A DNA stretch of 64,000 bases from Anadara kagoshimensis. Its lineage: Eukaryota; Mollusca; Bivalvia; Arcoida; Arcidae. The position numbers and the translations under genes were made by a program. Shown here piece after piece: positions 10,880 to 21,044 of this stretch (its first letter is position 1; every line of letters starts with the position of its first letter). The stretch spans positions 28,982,405 through 29,046,404 of the forward strand of contig CM037870.1 in NCBI GenBank assembly GCA_021292105.1, in the 5' to 3' direction. The notes beneath the pieces are model-generated. The model saw only the letters and a list, made by a program, of their open reading frames with translations, had not been told where the DNA came from and did not search any database.

Positions 10880-12550
10880 TCAGATAGGTGGCAATTTGAT
10901 ACCTTGTGTTGATTTTTTAGAAACGTTTTTGTTGTAGGTAGATAGCGTTGGGTATGTCCCCCTCCTCTTGTTTGGATCCCCGTGATAATTATCTGCATCA
11001 TAGATAGAATGGGAAGAATACCGCTGTTTCCAATATTGTTCTGAAACTTCTGGTACTTCCAAGTTTTGATTTGCATGTACAAGAAATGGTAAATGTGTTC
11101 TGCTGTTATTTTGTTTATTTGTTATTTCCTTGTTTCCATTTGATTTATTTTCTCTCTGCGAAACCATTTGTCCATTTTCAAGTTTGTAGTCATCTTTATG
11201 TTCAGAGCTTGCGATCACAAATTTTAATTCTGATCTCTTACAAGCCGCTACTTGATGATCAGACCTTTTGTTTTGTTGCGATCGTCTTGGTTTGACCTCA
11301 CCGTGGTCGTCCTCGGAATATAATATTATATCGCCACTGTTTCTGTGAATACCAATTTCTGTTAAGATATCCGCTCTGTTTTTGTTTGGGAACACTGTAT
11401 TTTCCTTTCCGTTTTGAATTTTCGCGTCTTTATAAAAAACAGTTCTGCATTCTACTGGGTAGTTTGTTGAATCATAAATAGAAGTAGAATGCTTGAACCC
11501 AAATGGCCGACTCAACCGATTGTTCGTAACGATTTTTCGTCGGTTTAAAAGTTTCATTGAATTAAAGTTTTCAGTTGTTCTTCCGGATTGATTGTTCTTG
11601 TTCAGGAAATTCCAAAATTTTTGTTCTTTTTCATTAGATGACAATTCTTTTTCTCTGTAAATATTTGTGGCGTTATTGTTTTCTGTGGTAGAAATTTGTG
11701 GTGGTGTAGGATAAATGAAAACATTCTGGCTTTTGACTTCCTCTTTGGTACTATCGGCATTTAATGGCGCATTTTCTTTTTCAGTTGCAGGAACTGACTT
11801 CGTATTTGATAAAACGTTGCTTTCTTTTTCGTGAATATCTCCAATTTCTTTGATTGTGTCGAACTTCTTCTCAAAGACGAATTGTGGTTCAAACACAAAT
11901 GACACATTGCTCGGTGACGTTGGTGGATCACTGGGTATGCAGAGCGACCGATTATCATCTGACAGTGACTGGCCATCAACATCCGGCATTTTGTATTTCA
12001 AATGAGCTCTTGTAGTTAAAGACCTGTCTTTTAGGTACTTGATTGTTCTAGAGAAAGGAAATATTGTCTTATTTTCGTTGCTACCGATGTTCTCTTGGAA
12101 TTGCAAATCAGGAACATCATGCGTTTTACCCGTACGTATTTGTAAATATTTGGCGATGTAGTTGTGACATTCTTGCCTCGCATACTCAGCACAGTTAAGT
12201 CCAGCACTGTCCTTTTGAGTCGTATCAGCCCCATGATTCAGCAACATTTCTACAAATTCCAGAGAATATCCATTACTACAGGCGTACATGAGACATGACC
12301 TATTCTTTCTATCAACCATGTTGACATTTGCACCATATTTGATCAAAACTTCCAGGATCTTGATGAGTTTTGCTTCATAGTTTTTGCTTCTATCTGCCTT
12401 GTGTATGCTACAACAAATCATTAAAGCAGTTCGTCCATCCAACAGACAACTATTTACATCTGTTCCTCCGCTGAGTAGAATCTTAACTAGTTGTAACTGA
12501 CCTTTGACGATAGAGGTCATCAGCATTTCTGCAGATGTTACGTAAGGCAT
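10880..12550 (-). CDS. ANKRD34-like ankyrin-repeat protein, single coding exon
   Basis: One uninterrupted reading frame of 556 residues. Residues ~5-135 form three to four ankyrin-type repeats (readable pieces: GRTALMICC, LIKYGANVNMVDRKNRSCLM, MLLNHGADTTQKDSAGLN). The rest is a long, polar, low-complexity tail rich in Asn, Lys and Ser with no domain I recognise, ending in KLPPI. An N-terminal ankyrin block followed by a long disordered tail in one coding exon is the layout of the vertebrate ANKRD34A/B/C family, and the spacing of the GRTALM, LMYAC and LLxxGAD motifs fits it. I chose the ATG at 12550 although the frame stays open to 12592, because a pyrimidine tract ending in TAG (12564-12566) lies between them and looks like a 3' splice site. 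ANKRD34 proteins have no established biochemical activity; ankyrin repeats bind proteins. It could be another ankyrin-repeat protein; the family call is moderately sure, the gene call is sure. Confidence 0.82.
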   Translation of the reverse strand: MPYVTSAEMLMTSIVKGQLQLVKILLSGGTDVNSCLLDGRTALMICCSIHKADRSKNYEAKLIKILEVLIKYGANVNMVDRKNRSCLMYACSNGYSLEFVEMLLNHGADTTQKDSAGLNCAEYARQECHNYIAKYLQIRTGKTHDVPDLQFQENIGSNENKTIFPFSRTIKYLKDRSLTTRAHLKYKMPDVDGQSLSDDNRSLCIPSDPPTSPSNVSFVFEPQFVFEKKFDTIKEIGDIHEKESNVLSNTKSVPATEKENAPLNADSTKEEVKSQNVFIYPTPPQISTTENNNATNIYREKELSSNEKEQKFWNFLNKNNQSGRTTENFNSMKLLNRRKIVTNNRLSRPFGFKHSTSIYDSTNYPVECRTVFYKDAKIQNGKENTVFPNKNRADILTEIGIHRNSGDIILYSEDDHGEVKPRRSQQNKRSDHQVAACKRSELKFVIASSEHKDDYKLENGQMVSQRENKSNGNKEITNKQNNSRTHLPFLVHANQNLEVPEVSEQYWKQRYSSHSIYDADNYHGDPNKRRGTYPTLSTYNKNVSKKSTQGIKLPPI

Positions 12551-12563
12551 TCTGTAAATGTGC

Positions 12564-12899
12564 CTAATAAAAGCAAAAACAAAAAAATCCAAAAGTCTAG
12601 TAAAACAATAAAGTTCTGTACACTAAAGTTTGTCTAACGAGACAATTCTAGTTCTGATTGTCTAATTTCGACACTGATAAATCTAACATCTAGGCTTTGT
12701 AGAGCGTTGTACACTGCTGTAAACACATCAAGAGCTCTGACAAAACTGTTAGAAAATGTTAAAAACATCGTGCTTATAAATGTTTTACATTTTGCAATAT
12801 CATTTATGTCAAGCGTTTTAATTGGTTGATGTAGTAGTCCAATCAATGTAAAGGTGACAAATGGTGGGTGGTATGTTGTCAATGGCAACACATTCTTAC
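12564..12899 (-). other. Putative 5'UTR intron of the ANKRD34-like gene
   Basis: On the minus strand a donor-like AA|GTAAGA (GT at 12899-12898) and an acceptor preceded by a T-rich tract (AG at 12565-12564) bracket 336 bases. The 13-base leader between the acceptor and the chosen ATG fits a 5'UTR intron. The same interval carries two ATTGG/CCAAT motifs near 12820-12845 and a TTTATAAG motif near 12778-12785, so it could instead be the promoter itself. The 85-residue frame inside it resembles no protein I know. Confidence 0.35.
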
Positions 12900-12900
12900 T

Positions 12901-13527
12901 TCTTTAACAGCTTGTGTATTCATTCTTCAGGAAGTTAAAACTTGTATAATTGTCTCTTTGTTGTAAATTATGTCTAATGAGTAACATGATAATTTCATTT
13001 TTATTCTCACAAAACCGATCTGTACCCTTTGATCCTTTACACAGAAATTAGGGCTGGACATCAGAGAGCAGGCCATTTGTAGACATTTAACCCCGACAAT
13101 CAGATTGCTAAAGAGGAACCAGTCAAATAATGCATTCAGTTAAAATTGCAGCAAAGCCAATAGAATACTTTATCTGTAGGTAGTGGTACCGGGATCGCGT
13201 ACTAAGTGACGGGCGATCGAAGTGTTTAGAATCGGAAGTCAGGAGTCTTTGGTTATGGGCATCTTAGGCGTGGTTAGTTTTTACTCCAGTATGTCATATT
13301 TGCATGCGTGATTAAGAGTGTTATTTGATTTTTAAATTTGTCCATGCTAATGTATATAAAAATGCAGGGCAACGAGGTTTAATGACATTTTGTTAATGAA
13401 GAGGTTCCATTTGTTCTTTGAAATTTAAATTATGTTAAGAGACGTTCTATTTTGATTGGTTTCTCCTTCTCATTTTTTAAATATGGAACGATGCAGGTAT
13501 CGAGGCCTGGGGAATGAAGTTTATATT
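12901..13527. other. No recognisable feature
   Basis: No coding frame, repeat family or RNA gene seen upstream of the ANKRD34-like gene. Its promoter may lie in the first few hundred bases. Confidence 0.5.
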
Positions 13528-13653
13528 CATGGTATAGGTAAACAACATTGATCTGCCCGTTTGACCTTTGAATTAAATATTCATTATGGACAGGTAAATT
13601 TGAGTAAAGAGGATCACGCGCGTATATTCGTCTATATGATGATCTAATCGAAG

Positions 13654-13725
<72 letters not shown>

Positions 13726-13826
13726 TATCTGCAAATCTAACACTACCCATGTATTGGGTGGACCCTCCTATATGAATATCCCAAATGAAAGGTCAAACTG
13801 ACAGGTCAATGTTGTTTGACTATAAA
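13528..13826. mobile_element. MITE F, copy 1, with inserted AT microsatellite
   Basis: ~55-base inverted ends: the left arm includes GGTATAGGTAAACAACATTG and GTTTGACCTTTG, the right arm its reverse complement (CAATGTTGTTTGACTATA). An (AT)n tract occupies 13656-13720. Same family as 32940-33190. Confidence 0.65.
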
Positions 13827-13969
13827 AGTCCTGGGGGAGAATATGTAAAAAAAACAACAACAAACAAAGGATGAAAAATAACAATAATGTACAACTATAT
13901 AACAGGGTTTACGGCGGCGCAAATCCCTTATCTACAATATATACTGACTACTGGGTGTAATTACATGAT

Positions 13970-14310
13970 GTTAAATAAATTCATGCCCGAATAACAATCC
14001 TGAAACAAAGTATAAACTTTGAAACTAAGAAGTTGCGTTAAACACGTGAATGTCCATCCGGGGGAGCTAGACCGTGTGCTCCGGAAGGGTAAACACCTCC
14101 TGTTTAGCTAGGTACACCTGTCATGTGTGTAATCAAAATTGAGTGATATGGTATGTCAAATCTGTTCAGGGCAATCGTGGTTAGGGAGACATCAAACTTA
14201 TCAACAATACTGCGGTGGCGGCCATAAAACTTTTTGAGGGCCCTGATAAGCCTAGGCTTGCTATATCCCTGGGTCAACAAATCATTTGTAAGCAGCTTGT
14301 AGGGAAAACA
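13970..14310 (-). mobile_element. RT-element 3' end with open C-terminal coding part
   Basis: The minus strand is open for LLTNDLLTQGYSKPRLIRAL, then KKFYGRHRSIVDKFDVSLTT, then the tail. It has the best coding continuity of any copy in the window. Confidence 0.75.
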
Positions 14311-14336
14311 TTTACTTTTTAATTATTGTTGGTTAC

Positions 14337-14650
14337 ATGGGCGGTCATGGCCATGGGTACTGTCACCGACTTTCTAAGTCAAGGTTTGTCGGTTCGAACT
14401 TCATCCGGGACTTGTAAATTTTCTGAGGTGATTTTCATCTCCTGTCCATACTAGAGCTGTAAAAAGTTTTAAGTACTAGAATAGTCTTTCGGATGAAACT
14501 CAAAGCCGAGGTCCCAAGTCTCAGTGCACGCTAAAAACACCTTTGTATAGTGCAAAAAAGAGAAGTCCAATTGTGGTCGCTACAGAGGACGACGCTTATA
14601 TACAACTAGAAGAGATTGGAACAGACTAAGCCAGATAAAATAAGATAAGT
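14337..14650 (+). mobile_element. tRNA-derived SINE (type 3)
   Basis: Head with a B-box-like GTCGGTTCGAACTTC, then a body including GGAATAGTCTTTCGGATGA-like and CCGAGGTCCCAAGTCTC blocks, also found at 39687-39960. Confidence 0.6.
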
Positions 14651-14922
14651 ATAAGGACCCAGGTTTACGTAAAACATTAGTACCATCCCAATACAACCAA
14701 TAAAATCAATTAAGTTGTACGTGAGAAACATTTACCTTGCAATGAAGGAAAACAACAAATAAATGAAATACAATAAAGACAAAAAGGAACACATGCTGAG
14801 ATCAGTAATTATAAACCTGCCAACTCATCGCTGACAGTTATATAAATCCTTGAAAGGAAATGTATCCATGTTCAAACCACAATCCCCAAAACGCAGAGAC
14901 GTTTTCGTAATTTTATATAAAA

Positions 14923-14975
14923 ATATATAAATATATATATATATATGTGTGTGTGTGTGTTGGGGGGGGGGGGTT
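14923..14975. repeat. AT / GT / poly-G simple repeat
   Basis: (AT)n, (GT)n and a run of ten or more G in sequence, just before the 46-bp satellite. Confidence 0.85.
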
Positions 14976-15007
14976 AAAACTATACTATTAATGCACTAAA
15001 AATATTC

Positions 15008-15855
15008 CAACATAACCATAAACATACCGATCTTTGTTCAAATCACAATTCCAAAAGTCAACTACAAACATATCTATTCATGTTCAAATACTTAGTAACA
15101 TTCCCAAAAGTCAACTAAAACATAATGATCCATGTTAAAATCACAATTCCAAAAGTCAACCACAAACATACCGATCCATGTTCGAATCAAAATTCCTTAA
15201 TGGAAACCAAAATCAAACCGATCCATGTTCAAATCAAAATTCCAAATGTCAACCATAAACATATCGATCTTTGTTCAAATCACAGTTCCAAAAGTCAACT
15301 ACAAACATACCGACGATCTATGTTCAAATAACATTCCTAAAAGTCAACTAAAACATACTGATCCATGTTAAAATCGCAGTTCCAAAAGTCAACTACAAAC
15401 ATACCGATCCATGTTCAAATCAAAATTCCTAAAAGTCAACTAAAACATACTGATCCATGTTAAAATCGCAGTTCCAAAAGTCAACTACAAACATACCGAT
15501 CCATGTTCAAATCAAAATTCCTAAAAGTCAACTAAAACATACTGATCCATGTTAAAATCGCAGTTCCAAAAGTCAACTACAAACATACCGATTCATGTTC
15601 AAATCAAAATTCCTAAATATCAACCAAAACCATACCGATCCATGTTCGAATCAAAATTCCAAATGTCAACCATAAACATAACTATCTTTGTTCAAATAAC
15701 AGTTTTAAATGTCAACAACAAACATACCGATTCATGTTCAAATCAAATTCCAAATGTCAACCACAAACATACCTATCCATGTTTAAATAACATTTCCAAA
15801 AGTCAACCACAAACCTACCTATCCATGTTCAAATGACATTTCCAAAATCAACCAA
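15008..15855. repeat. 46-bp satellite array, ~18 copies, with 92-bp higher-order unit
   Basis: Monomers read CATACCGATCCATGTTCAAA, TCAAAATTCC, AAAAGTCAACTA with variation. ATACCGAT recurs at 15401, 15493 and 15585, exactly 92 apart, so pairs of slightly different monomers have been co-amplified at least three times. The monomer matches the last ~45 bases of the RT-element tail (ACAAACATAC, ATCCATGT, AATCACAAT in the same order and spacing). Diverged edge monomers occur at ~14865 and ~15865. Short frames across it are by-products. Confidence 0.85.
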
Positions 15856-15899
15856 CATATCATCTTCAAACCACAATCAGTCAAAAACAAATTGCAAAC

Positions 15900-16495
15900 T
15901 TACCGGCACATTGAGGAAAACCACCACGCATATAATTATTGTCGGGCGTTTCACAATGTGTGGCAAAAATTCCTTTAGAAATACATGTATAGTTATAAAG
16001 GAATGTCTTGGAATTTGCAACAATATTTGATTCCCTGAATCATTGGTTTAAACACGCGTGCATACATGGTCGATGGTTCAAATGTTTTAATGAATGTTCT
16101 GGAATCTTATTGGGTTTATTTGGTCCAGTATATTCTTGCTACACTAGTTGTAAAACGTGAAGACCCATACACGTAGTCCGACGCAATCCCCTTTGCATGT
16201 GGTCCAACAGGAGTTCCTGCGCACGGGATCGGTATTTTTTCAAAAACAAAATCCAGATTTAACTTAAAATAATCGCCATCGTGAAAAATTCTGACGCATT
16301 TAGACCAGCAAGCTGTTTTGTAAACAGGAAGAAATATTAAACATGATACTATTGGAGCTTACAGACGAGTAAATAACAACATCTTAATATGTACATTACA
16401 ATATGGGTTTCCCCCTAATGAATGCATTTTAATTTTTTTGTAATCAAATTTCAAATTTTGGGATAATTGAAGCGTAGCGCATCTTATTACCCGAC
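15900..16495. other. No recognisable feature
   Basis: No frame, repeat family or RNA gene recognised. Confidence 0.5.
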
Positions 16496-16499
16496 TTAT

Positions 16500-16806
16500 G
16501 AGTTGATTTGAGTTGAGTAATGGTGTTTAACGTCCCAGTCAAGAATATTTCACTTATATCAAGACGTCGCCAGCTATAGGCGAAGGTGAAAAATTGTGTC
16601 TGTGCGTTGTGCTGATGGCATTATAGTAATACAGCAGGGTTCTTCATCGTGCCAAGCCCACCGTGACACGGAACCTCGTTTATTTTAGGTCCAAAAGAAC
16701 CGTGACTTTCATTTCTTAATGCCGAGTGCTTGGCGAAAAAATAGTCACTACCCACTTTTAAGTCTCGGAGCGAGGACTCTACCAACTGAACTATCGCAGT
16801 GGTACC
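16500..16806 (-). mobile_element. tRNA-derived SINE (type 1), B box lost
   Basis: The minus strand starts with a tRNA-like GATAGTTCAGTTGGTAGAG (A box), continues with a body including AAATGAAAGTCACGGTTC and ends in a GGACGTTAAACACCATTACT tail with CAACT repeats. The B-box region is deleted. It resembles mollusc V-SINE-type elements (RUDI is one described family); this is by memory. Confidence 0.7.
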
Positions 16807-16844
16807 CAACTTATGATTTAATCATCAAAAAAAGCTATTAACAT

Positions 16845-16940
16845 ATCAATCCTAGTCCAAATCACAACCCAAGAGCAAAAAAATAGTTAACACTTTGAAA
16901 CTGGCTAATTAATTAACTTAAACACCTGTATTTTCAACTA
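16845..16940 (-). mobile_element. RT-element tail fragment
   Basis: About 95 bases of the 3'-most tail (AACATATCAATCCTAGTCCA to AACACCTGTATTTTCAAC), diverged. Confidence 0.5.
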
Positions 16941-16944
16941 AGTG

Positions 16945-17654
16945 GGTGTAATCATGGATTAATGATATTTAGACATTGGCATTCCTGGGTTGTTGTTTTA
17001 ACAAGTTTTCTCTGAAAAAAGAAGAAATATTAGCACCTTTCCCATGTTTAATTTCTACTACGTAAATAATAATAATAAACGTGTATGCCGTCTTAAAAGC
17101 TAGACTTAGTAAAGCTAAAGGTGCTTCCATAAAGCTAAACAACGTCTGGAAAACAAATTGCATTGTATCACACCTCCCTTTTCTTTTTGATAGGAGATGT
17201 TTAATAATTGTGATACACTGAAGCAGAGCTTTATGCCATCAAAACCGTACAATAACTTCCAAAATGGGAATATAGAGCACTGTATTTTGTGTGGTAGTTA
17301 TTAGCAATTAACAATTAGCAATTCAAAACCAGACAATTATTTCAACATAAATTTTAATTCATAAAAAATCCTCTTGAGGAAATTCACTCAAACACAAAAT
17401 CCATAATAATGAAATACACAAACCCCACACATAAAACGTCAGTGGCAGCATTCTACAAATGTAATGAGAAGTTGGCAACATTAATGCCACAATGTATCAA
17501 AAGTTATAACATTAATTCCACAAATATTATAATTCACATGTCAGAATAATTCCACAAATGAAATGTGTCAATATTTTACAGGTAATTCCAAAAATAAAAT
17601 ATTTCGACTAGTTAACCCCCCCCCCCCCCAAAAAAAAAAAAAAAATTAATTGTG
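16945..17654. other. No gene; poly-C/poly-A tract at 17617-17645
   Basis: AT-rich sequence with a run of ~13 C followed by ~18 A and nothing else recognised. Confidence 0.5.
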
Positions 17655-18420
17655 ATACACTCGATCTGTTATAAAATATATTAGACTTAGCAGAAAGACA
17701 AAACTAAGACTATACAACAGCTGTGTTTTATCAGTTCTATCATAAGGGACCGAATGCTGGAGAATGACAGAAACAGATACCAACAAACTTGCCAACTTTC
17801 ACAATGGATGCCTCAGAAAGATCATGAGGATTTACTGGCCAGTCAAGATCACTAATGTCAAGCTTCATAAAAAAAGCAAACACAGATGATACAAGAACGA
17901 TTCTGACAAGATCAAGGTGGCGATTGATAGGTCATGTACTAATTTACATATTATACCAGTTTTAATTTTATAGCACTAGACGGCCGTTTCGGAATACAAT
18001 TCCTCATCAGTAGTGCTTGGACCAAAATTATGAAACCAAAATTACCAAATTAAGCTAAGAAAATACTTTGCATGAGGGAGTATACCTTACTTTTTGAGAA
18101 ATTTCAAATTTTAACTTGCAGGAAATTTAAACAATTATAGTATATTTCTGACAATTATACGAAATTATTGCCTACTGAGTTTGTGATATCCTCGGGGCTA
18201 AGAAAGACAATTAATAATGTCACTAGAGTTGCTCTCAGATGGACGTCTGAAAGAAAAGGAATCAAGGTAGACCCAAAAACACCTGAAGAAGAACTGTAGA
18301 GAAAGAAATAAAAATACATCAACTAACTTGGGGAGAACTGGAGAGGATGGCACAAGACAGAGACTGGTTGAAAGTTCTTGCCTTATGTGCCCCTGATCGT
18401 AAAAAGAACTATGTAAGTAG
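17655..18420 (+). pseudogene. Non-LTR retrotransposon (LINE) ORF2 C-terminal remnant, split by repeat B
   Basis: Translated pieces: KTKLRLYNSCVLSVLS, GTECWRMTETDTNKLANFHN, CLRKIMRIYWPVKITN, then after the insertion VTRVALRWTSERKRNQGRPK and LTWGELERMAQDRDWLKVLA. These are the standard C-terminal motifs after the RT of many animal LINEs. Several stops and frameshifts make it dead. Repeat B sits between RWRLIGHVL-like codons and the VALRW segment. Confidence 0.8.
17943..18197 (-). repeat. Repeat B, inserted in a LINE remnant, with CTAA target duplication
   Basis: Flanked by CTAA at 17939-17942 and 18198-18201; LINE coding sequence resumes directly on the far side. This defines the element ends: TTTACATATTATACCAG on one side and ATATCCTCGGGG on the other, 255 bases. 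Confidence 0.65.
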
Positions 18421-18494
18421 GTAGGTATGCCGTTTTAAGTTTCATCGATAACAAATACATTTAAATGTTATGGTTCATTAATTGTTAAATATAT

Positions 18495-18690
18495 ATAGGG
18501 TTTTACGTCTCAGTCAAGAATATTAAACTTATATCTCAACGACACCAAATATAGGTTGTGTCCGAAATTTTTACCTTTGCAAAACGCTTAGGGCAATGTG
18601 CAAGAATTGAACTAACATGCCACGCCTACCGTGACACTGGGCATCATTTCCGAAGGACCTCGGAACTATTAGTAATTTTAGATATTTATT
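18495..18690 (-). mobile_element. SINE type 1 fragment
   Basis: Body and tail only (ACGTCTCAGTCAAGAATATT, CTACCGTGACACTGGGCAT). Confidence 0.5.
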
Positions 18691-18843
18691 CTAGTGTTCG
18701 TCCAAAGTCAGGTTTTTTTTATAAACAGTGGTCCAAATCAGCTTTTGGGTTTTCTTTTTTGTTTTTGTTTAGATAATTCTTCTTTAAATAATGTTGTACC
18801 GTGTTCATGCTTGCGATGGCTCTTGCCAAGCTCAAGTTCAAAA

Positions 18844-18915
18844 ACAAACTTGTCATGTGCTACTTTGGAATGCATTATTTCATAAAAATTCAAAAGTAGC
18901 ACATGACAAACTTAA
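18844..18915. repeat. Short inverted repeat (hairpin)
   Basis: CTTGTCATGTGCTACTTT and its reverse complement AAAGTAGCACATGACA flank ~30 bases. Confidence 0.7.
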
Positions 18916-19730
18916 GCGTAGTGTCTGGCTCCAGTTTTACAACCATTCATTAACTAAAACATTTTCTTAACGTAAATATGGCAAATTTGATAAGCTAAAG
19001 ATTTTGTTGAATTTTAAGATATACTTGAATTCAATGTGTTATTTTCAAGATAAGATAAAATATATTTGTAAAAAGTTTTGTCAAAAATGTTAATTCCAAG
19101 TTTAAAAAAATTGCCAAAATTCTCTAAATATAAGTAAAGGAAACCCTGTAGTTGTGAAACCGGGGGTTGTATACCCAAGGAGCGGTGTGCAATTACATCA
19201 CGTATTTAACTGTTTGTCATCAAACTCAACAAAGAAAAGTAAACGCATTACACAATCTAAAAGGATAAAAAATTAGCACTTTCAATGCGAATTGCCAAAA
19301 ATGTATACCTCTCTTCCAAAAAAAATTGTTTAAAACACGTTTTGGATTGAACAAATTACAATATGTAATTAACAGTTTTACATGTTTACATCTGTTTTTC
19401 TGAACATGTCAATTCCCTTGCCTCAAAATCGCAAATTATAGCATTCATAAAAGAAAAACAAGCAAGTTTTCGTCAAATATGACCTTTACAAATTCTGTAA
19501 ACAAATGTATTGTGATAGTAGAACAAGTCCATTCAAAATGACAGATGTACCATTATATTGTAAAGTACTTATTTCATTCAGATTACGGTGCAAATTGAAC
19601 GTAGACTGAATGGAGGACTTGTGGTTAATTGTATTTGACATTTTCTGGGCTTATACAATTACACGTGACACCAAGTTTTGTCAAAAACAAACAACCCCCT
19701 CCAAGCCCTTACCATAATCCCAAAACAACG
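18916..19730. other. No recognisable feature
   Basis: AT-rich; no frame, repeat family or RNA gene recognised. Confidence 0.5.
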
Positions 19731-20107
19731 TAGGCCGCGGTGGGCTAATGGATAAGACGTCAGTCTAAAACTCCAGGGTCTCTTACCGCTGTGAGTTCAA
19801 GTTCCGCTCAGACCACATGTGAAAAAGTGAATTTTTCTTGCTGATGGCCTTTACTGGTTTACCCAGTGTCAGTATAGTGTGACAGGGGGTGGTACGCTTG
19901 TCTGCGGTGTACTGACTCGGTGAGCTAGCACCTTAAAGTCGCCCCGAGATCGCGCTGGTACAAGTCCGACCATAAAACACACTGGCACTTCACATGCATA
20001 CATGAATTTGTTCACAGATTAATCCATAGAGCTTAATAAAGAAGTTCTCGTCGCGAATAGCTGAAAAATTGCCGATGCGACGTTAAGCAACCTTCAACCA
20101 ACAAACC
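19731..20107 (+). mobile_element. tRNA-derived SINE (type 2), near full length
   Basis: Head GCCGCGGTGGGCTAATGGAT (A box) and GTGAGTTCAAGTTCC (B box), a ~250-base body, and a tail GATGCGACGTTAAGCAACCT followed by CAAC repeats, an ending shared by V-SINE-type elements. Internal Pol III promoter inferred. Confidence 0.75.
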
Positions 20108-20109
20108 GC

Positions 20110-20355
20110 TTTGAAACTTATATTTAATTACGATCCATGTTACTATAATTACATAAATACAGTCTCAGTTGAAAAGGCTTTCAACAAAACTCTCGTTTAT
20201 AACAGATACCTTATTAAGGAGCATGATTTTAATAGAATATCTGAGAATCTTGTATAATACCAGGCCTAATTTTATTGAAGATGAAAAGCTTCCAAACCAT
20301 AAGGGAGTTATCGAGTATTTCGGTATCACTCTGAAAGAGGGAGAGCATGAGGTTA
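20110..20355 (+). other. Coding-like fragment of unknown origin
   Basis: One frame reads EDEKLPNHKGVIEYFGITLK and another, just before it, EKAFNKTLVYNRYLIKEHDF. Both look like real protein, but they are joined only by a frameshift with stops and there is no ATG. I do not recognise the protein. It may be a pseudogene or transposon-ORF fragment; it ends at the MITE that follows. Confidence 0.3.
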
Positions 20356-20560
20356 CAGTACAGGCCTGTTGAAAGTTTAACACTTAGCTAACTCATTGAT
20401 GCCAGCCAATTAGATGACTGATCTCGGCCCGTCTCTAGCTATTTCTATTTTGGTAGCTTTTCGGCAATTGCTATCTATCTATAGGAAACTTTTCTCGGAC
20501 AACAACTGGCTGTCCATAGCAGTCTATCTAGCAAATTCCATCTTTGTTTCACCAAATGAA
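20356..20560. mobile_element. CAGTACAG MITE, one end preserved
   Basis: Begins TA|CAGTACAGGCCTGTTGAAAG; the other inverted end is not recognisable. Confidence 0.55.
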
Positions 20561-20564
20561 AGTT

Positions 20565-20735
20565 CAGATTTTTAAACAACACACGTGGTCGGTGGGCTAG
20601 CTAAACAGGAGGTATTTTCCCTTCCAGAGCAAGCGGTTCCACTTCCCTGGTGAATGTTCACGTGTTTAACCTAATTTGCCAGTTTTTACTTTGCTTTGTC
20701 ATTGTATTTTTGACATCGATTGGTATGTTTGTTTC
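20565..20735 (+). mobile_element. RT-element tail copy
   Basis: From AACACACGTGGTCGGTGG to GATTGGTATGTTTGTTTC. Confidence 0.6.
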
Positions 20736-21044
20736 TTATTATAGACTATTGAACCAAAGTCATATCGTAATTCAAACGAACGTCTGATGGCTTTTAGATA
20801 CCGCGACATGCACCAGGACCCTACAAAATTGGTCCCATTGGACCCAATTGGGTTCTTTTAAAAAGTATCTAAAGTTTGCGGTTTATAACAGAAAGTAATA
20901 AATGAAGGTCTACACTGTTGTTGTTTTTAGAACTTTAATGTGTTGACATTTTCATAAGTATTGTGATTTTTCAATTTTGTTTTCTTTTCCAAATAGTTTT
21001 CAGAAAGGTTCGTGATTTTTAGATGCTTTCAGAACATGTTCTTA

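Noticed and set aside
12634-12891. 85-codon minus-strand frame upstream of the ANKRD34-like gene as a separate gene
   Set aside because: No homology, lies in the probable 5'UTR intron or promoter.
13430-13750. Tyr/Ile-rich 106-codon frame
   Set aside because: Translation of the (AT)n tract within MITE F.
15125-15836. Open frames across the satellite
   Set aside because: Period 46 is not a multiple of three and the peptides are by-products of repetition.
15008-15855. CRISPR-like array
   Set aside because: Monomers are contiguous, without unique spacers, in a eukaryotic genome; it is a satellite.
19731-19810. tRNA gene
   Set aside because: The tRNA-like head is followed by a full SINE body and tail, and the cloverleaf is imperfect.
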